From assembly GCA_017546205.1 (NCBI GenBank), contig JAFYXJ010000026.1, forward strand, positions 1 through 64,000: a DNA stretch of 64,000 bases, read 5' to 3'. Shown here in pieces: positions 61,697-64,000 of this stretch (positions within the stretch are counted from its first letter, which is position 1; every line of letters starts with the position of its first letter). The position numbers and the translations under genes were made by a program. The notes under the pieces are model-generated. The model did no database searches. It was given only the letters and a program-made list of their open reading frames with translations, and was not told where the DNA came from. This DNA is from Clostridia bacterium. Lineage in GTDB: Bacteria > Bacillota > Clostridia > Monoglobales > Monoglobaceae.

Positions 61697-61941
61697 AGAA
61701 AAAAGAATGGTAAAAATTTGGGTTGACTTGTCGATAGTACAACTTGTGGTTGAGTGGAACAAATGGAACAAATACATTGATGTTGTGCGACAGAAACGCA
61801 AATGTTAAAATAAAGTTAAAAGAAATATTGTACTTATTTGATGTGCAAGAGAAATACTAGACAACATTGCGTCGAAAAAATTTTGAGAATATATTTCGTA
61901 TGAGATGGGAACATTCAAACAAAAGTGACGGGGTGTTTAAG

Positions 61942-62748
61942 ATGAAGGAAAAAGCATGGAGAAATCGCAGTTTTTCTATTTATTTGGGCAAGGAAGAACC
62001 AGAAAATACCAATAAAATTTTTGAAATAGGTATTGTTATTTCGGGTGTGAAAACATGTCAGATTAACGATGTGCATCATCAAATAAAAGAGCGTGAAGTA
62101 TTTTTTTTGATGCCATACGATTCGTATTGGAATGATTACACGTATCATCAAGAGCAGAAAACGATTAGTATACTATTTTCTAAAAAATGGATAGAAAGTT
62201 TTTTGGCTGATGACTTAGGTATGCTGAATCAACGTGCAAGAGTTGCAAGCTTTTCGGAAAATGATTGGGAACAAATGCTTTTCTTGTGTGAGCAGCTGAT
62301 AAAGGAACAAGAGCTCCGTGATAGATATAGTGAAAAGGTTGAAAAAATTTATTTGCACAATATAATCATTCTTTTTATGCGAAATTTAAAGGAAGAAGCT
62401 CCAATCTATGCAGAGGAATTATCATTGATGAAAAAATCAAGGGAGTATATTCGTAAACACTTTAAAGAACAAATTACATTAGATGATGTTGCTACGTATA
62501 CTGGTTACACCAATGCATACTTCAGCAGAAAGTTTCATGCTGTTTTTGGAGAAAGTTATAAGTCATATTTGATACGCCTACGATGTGAATACGCACAGGA
62601 AATGCTTACGAACACAAATTTATCTGTTACGGAGATTTGTTATAAAAGCGGATTTGCAAGTATTTCAAATTTTCAAAAATCATTTAAAGAGATTTGTGGT
62701 GTGACTCCAAAAGCTTGGAGGAAGAAACAAACAAGGCGGGAACAATAA
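61942..62748 (+). CDS. AraC-family transcriptional regulator with cupin sensor
   Basis: A 268-residue regulator. Residues ~15-105 look like an AraC-type cupin ligand domain (GIVISGVKTCQIND, EREVFFLMPYDSY). Residues ~170-265 are the two-HTH domain (ITLDDVATYTGYTNAYFSRKF and LSVTEICYKSGFASISNFQKSF). GGGGTG six bases before ATG 61942 favours this start; ATG 61900 and TTG 61867 extend the frame without a ribosome-binding site. It follows the two hydrolases and precedes the kinase-like gene, so control of one or both is likely. Confidence 0.88.
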   Translation: MKEKAWRNRSFSIYLGKEEPENTNKIFEIGIVISGVKTCQINDVHHQIKEREVFFLMPYDSYWNDYTYHQEQKTISILFSKKWIESFLADDLGMLNQRARVASFSENDWEQMLFLCEQLIKEQELRDRYSEKVEKIYLHNIIILFMRNLKEEAPIYAEELSLMKKSREYIRKHFKEQITLDDVATYTGYTNAYFSRKFHAVFGESYKSYLIRLRCEYAQEMLTNTNLSVTEICYKSGFASISNFQKSFKEICGVTPKAWRKKQTRREQ

Positions 62749-62770
62749 CAGAAACTCTGCACAAAACAAG

Positions 62771-62788
62771 ATTGACCAAAATGTCAAT
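62771..62788. promoter_or_regulatory. Inverted repeat upstream of XRE-BadF gene
   Basis: ATTGAC-CAAAAT-GTCAAT has perfect six-base arms in the gap between the AraC gene and the XRE-kinase gene. It is a candidate operator for either regulator; the rest of this 218-bp gap shows nothing further. Confidence 0.4.
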
Positions 62789-62966
62789 ATGGAAGATCTG
62801 TAGTTGCGAAATGTAATGGTGTGGATCAAAGTAAGACAAATTTGGACAAAAAACAGGACATTTATATCAAAAAAGATGCAGATTTTCAAAAATCAGGATG
62901 ATACAATGATGATAAATATATTCTTTGAGTACAGAACCTGAAATTGAGAAGTAAGTTAATTTAAAA

Positions 62967-64000
62967 ATGAAAGTAGATGAAAAAATCGTGTTTAGCAATG
63001 AAAATTTGGCAAAGAACATACAAAAGTATAGAAAAGCAATGGGGTATTCACAGTCACAATTAGCAGAGAAACTCTTTGTTAGTGAACAAGCGGTTTCCAA
63101 ATGGGAATGTGGCGGGTCTACCCCTGATGTGATGAAACTTGTCAGCATTTCTGAGGTTTTAGGCGTATCAGTTGAGACGCTATTGTTTGAGTCAAATATC
63201 AATAATGCAGAACGAATGATGATTGGAATTGATGGAGGAGGAACCAAAACAGAATTTGTTTTATTTAACGAAGATGGAAATATCTTTCAGCGTATTGTGT
63301 TGGGAGAAACAAATCCCAATATTTGTGGACTGGAACAGTCTTTCAAAGTTTTAGAACGCGGAATAAAAACATTAATGCGTGCCAATAGGAAGATATCAAC
63401 TATTTTTGCTGGAATTGCAGGGTGTGGCGACGAGCGATATTCTGCCAAAATAACAAAATTTATTAAGAAAATATGCCCTGCGTGCGAGCAAGTTAAATGT
63501 ACATCTGATGTTATTAATGTAATATACAGTGCTGTTGATAAACGCCGTGCGATTGGAGTTATTTGTGGAACCGGATCATCGGTTTTTAGTTGTATAGATG
63601 ATAAAATAAGTAAAGTTGGAGGATGGGGGTATCTCCTGGGGGATGCCTGCAGTGGCTATGCTATTGGACGTGGCGCGCTTCGGGCAGTACTTGCAGTCGA
63701 AAATGGTATTGGAGAGCCAACAATGATGACAGATTTGATTCATCAAATTCTGCAAAGCACAGTTACTGAACATATTGGGGACATCTATACAAGACCGCCG
63801 AATTATATCGCTTCCTTTGTTCCAGTTGTTTTTCAAGCTTTTCAAAATAACGATATGGTTGCAAAGCAGATTCTGGAAGAGGAAACCTCCACGTTGGCAT
63901 TACATATTAATCATATTGCAGATAGAAACCATTATGACGGAGATGTGGTTATGTCAGGAAGTGTGATTTCAAGAACAACTATCGTAGATGAATTCATCAG
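62967..64000 (+). CDS. XRE helix-turn-helix fused to BadF/BadG-type sugar kinase, 3'-partial
   Basis: The frame from ATG 62967 stays open to the window end (344 codons). Residues ~10-70 are an XRE helix-turn-helix (GYSQSQLAEKLFVSEQAVSKW). From ~88 an ASKHA-fold BadF/BadG/BcrA/BcrD-type ATPase begins with the phosphate-1 loop IGIDGGGTKTEFVLF. Adenosine-side segments GVICGTGSSVF and GGWGYLLGDACSGYAIG follow, as in N-acetylglucosamine kinases. Fusion of a DNA-binding domain to this kinase fold suggests a sugar-sensing regulator that may still phosphorylate its ligand. There is no clear ribosome-binding site before ATG 62967. The C-terminus is outside the window. Confidence 0.82.
   Translation, partial: MKVDEKIVFSNENLAKNIQKYRKAMGYSQSQLAEKLFVSEQAVSKWECGGSTPDVMKLVSISEVLGVSVETLLFESNINNAERMMIGIDGGGTKTEFVLFNEDGNIFQRIVLGETNPNICGLEQSFKVLERGIKTLMRANRKISTIFAGIAGCGDERYSAKITKFIKKICPACEQVKCTSDVINVIYSAVDKRRAIGVICGTGSSVFSCIDDKISKVGGWGYLLGDACSGYAIGRGALRAVLAVENGIGEPTMMTDLIHQILQSTVTEHIGDIYTRPPNYIASFVPVVFQAFQNNDMVAKQILEEETSTLALHINHIADRNHYDGDVVMSGSVISRTTIVDEFI

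Overview
The window looks like a chromosomal stretch from an anaerobic, endospore-forming Clostridia-type Firmicute, probably a gut or rumen glycan degrader. The reasons are strong AGGAGG ribosome-binding sites, TTGACA-N17-TATAAT promoters, three T-box leaders, a SpoIIID gene, S-layer-homology proteins and many glycoside hydrolases. Nothing here fixes genus or species.

Region 1 (1-31.5 kb) is a plus-strand glycan-use locus. A block of clan GH-A hydrolase, cytoplasmic GH38 alpha-mannosidase and sugar-binding lipoprotein occurs twice, at 1-6306 and 23015-31484. Between the copies lie a belt of gene debris (6.3-7.7 kb: a truncated Fic toxin with an intact antitoxin, a small ORF, the 3' end of a tRNA, a cysK tail) and a long, tightly spaced gene run. 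That run begins with a regulator fusing a sialidase-type Asp-box region to an AraC DNA-binding domain. It continues with two S-layer-type secreted proteins, two multi-CBM secreted proteins (one ending in an SGNH esterase), two secreted GH-A enzymes, GH38 and the binding protein. The implied division of labour is surface capture and cutting, lipoprotein binding and import (permeases not in the window), then cytoplasmic trimming.

Region 2 (31.5-37.8 kb) holds a uxaC remnant beside an intact KDPG aldolase, an OPA-type MFS transporter, two DeoR-family repressors, a glycerol-1-phosphate dehydrogenase and a phosphomannomutase-like HAD phosphatase. Region 3 (37.8-46.7 kb) is the most unusual part. 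Three T-box leaders control a LeuA paralogue lacking its catalytic motifs and followed by a TIM-barrel/acyl-CoA-ligase fusion, an HTH-cupin-acyl-CoA-ligase fusion, and a sodium/solute symporter. I read the first two specifiers as Leu (CTC) and Ile (ATC). The working hypothesis is a branched-chain amino-acid starvation response that imports and CoA-activates carboxylic acids.

Region 4 (46.9-54.7 kb) is ordinary chromosome: a PflX-like radical SAM protein, tRNA-Pro, spoIIID, tRNA-Leu, tRNA-Arg, a GNAT, an amino-acid ABC transporter, a MATE exporter and a ROK regulator. Region 5 (54.7-64 kb) looks more AT-rich and accessory: a multi-hairpin repeat element, dispersed CTTGACACGA repeats, a membrane-anchored orphan protein, a sialate-O-acetylesterase-like enzyme, two further glycoside hydrolases, an AraC regulator and, cut by the window end, an XRE-BadF/BadG-type kinase fusion.
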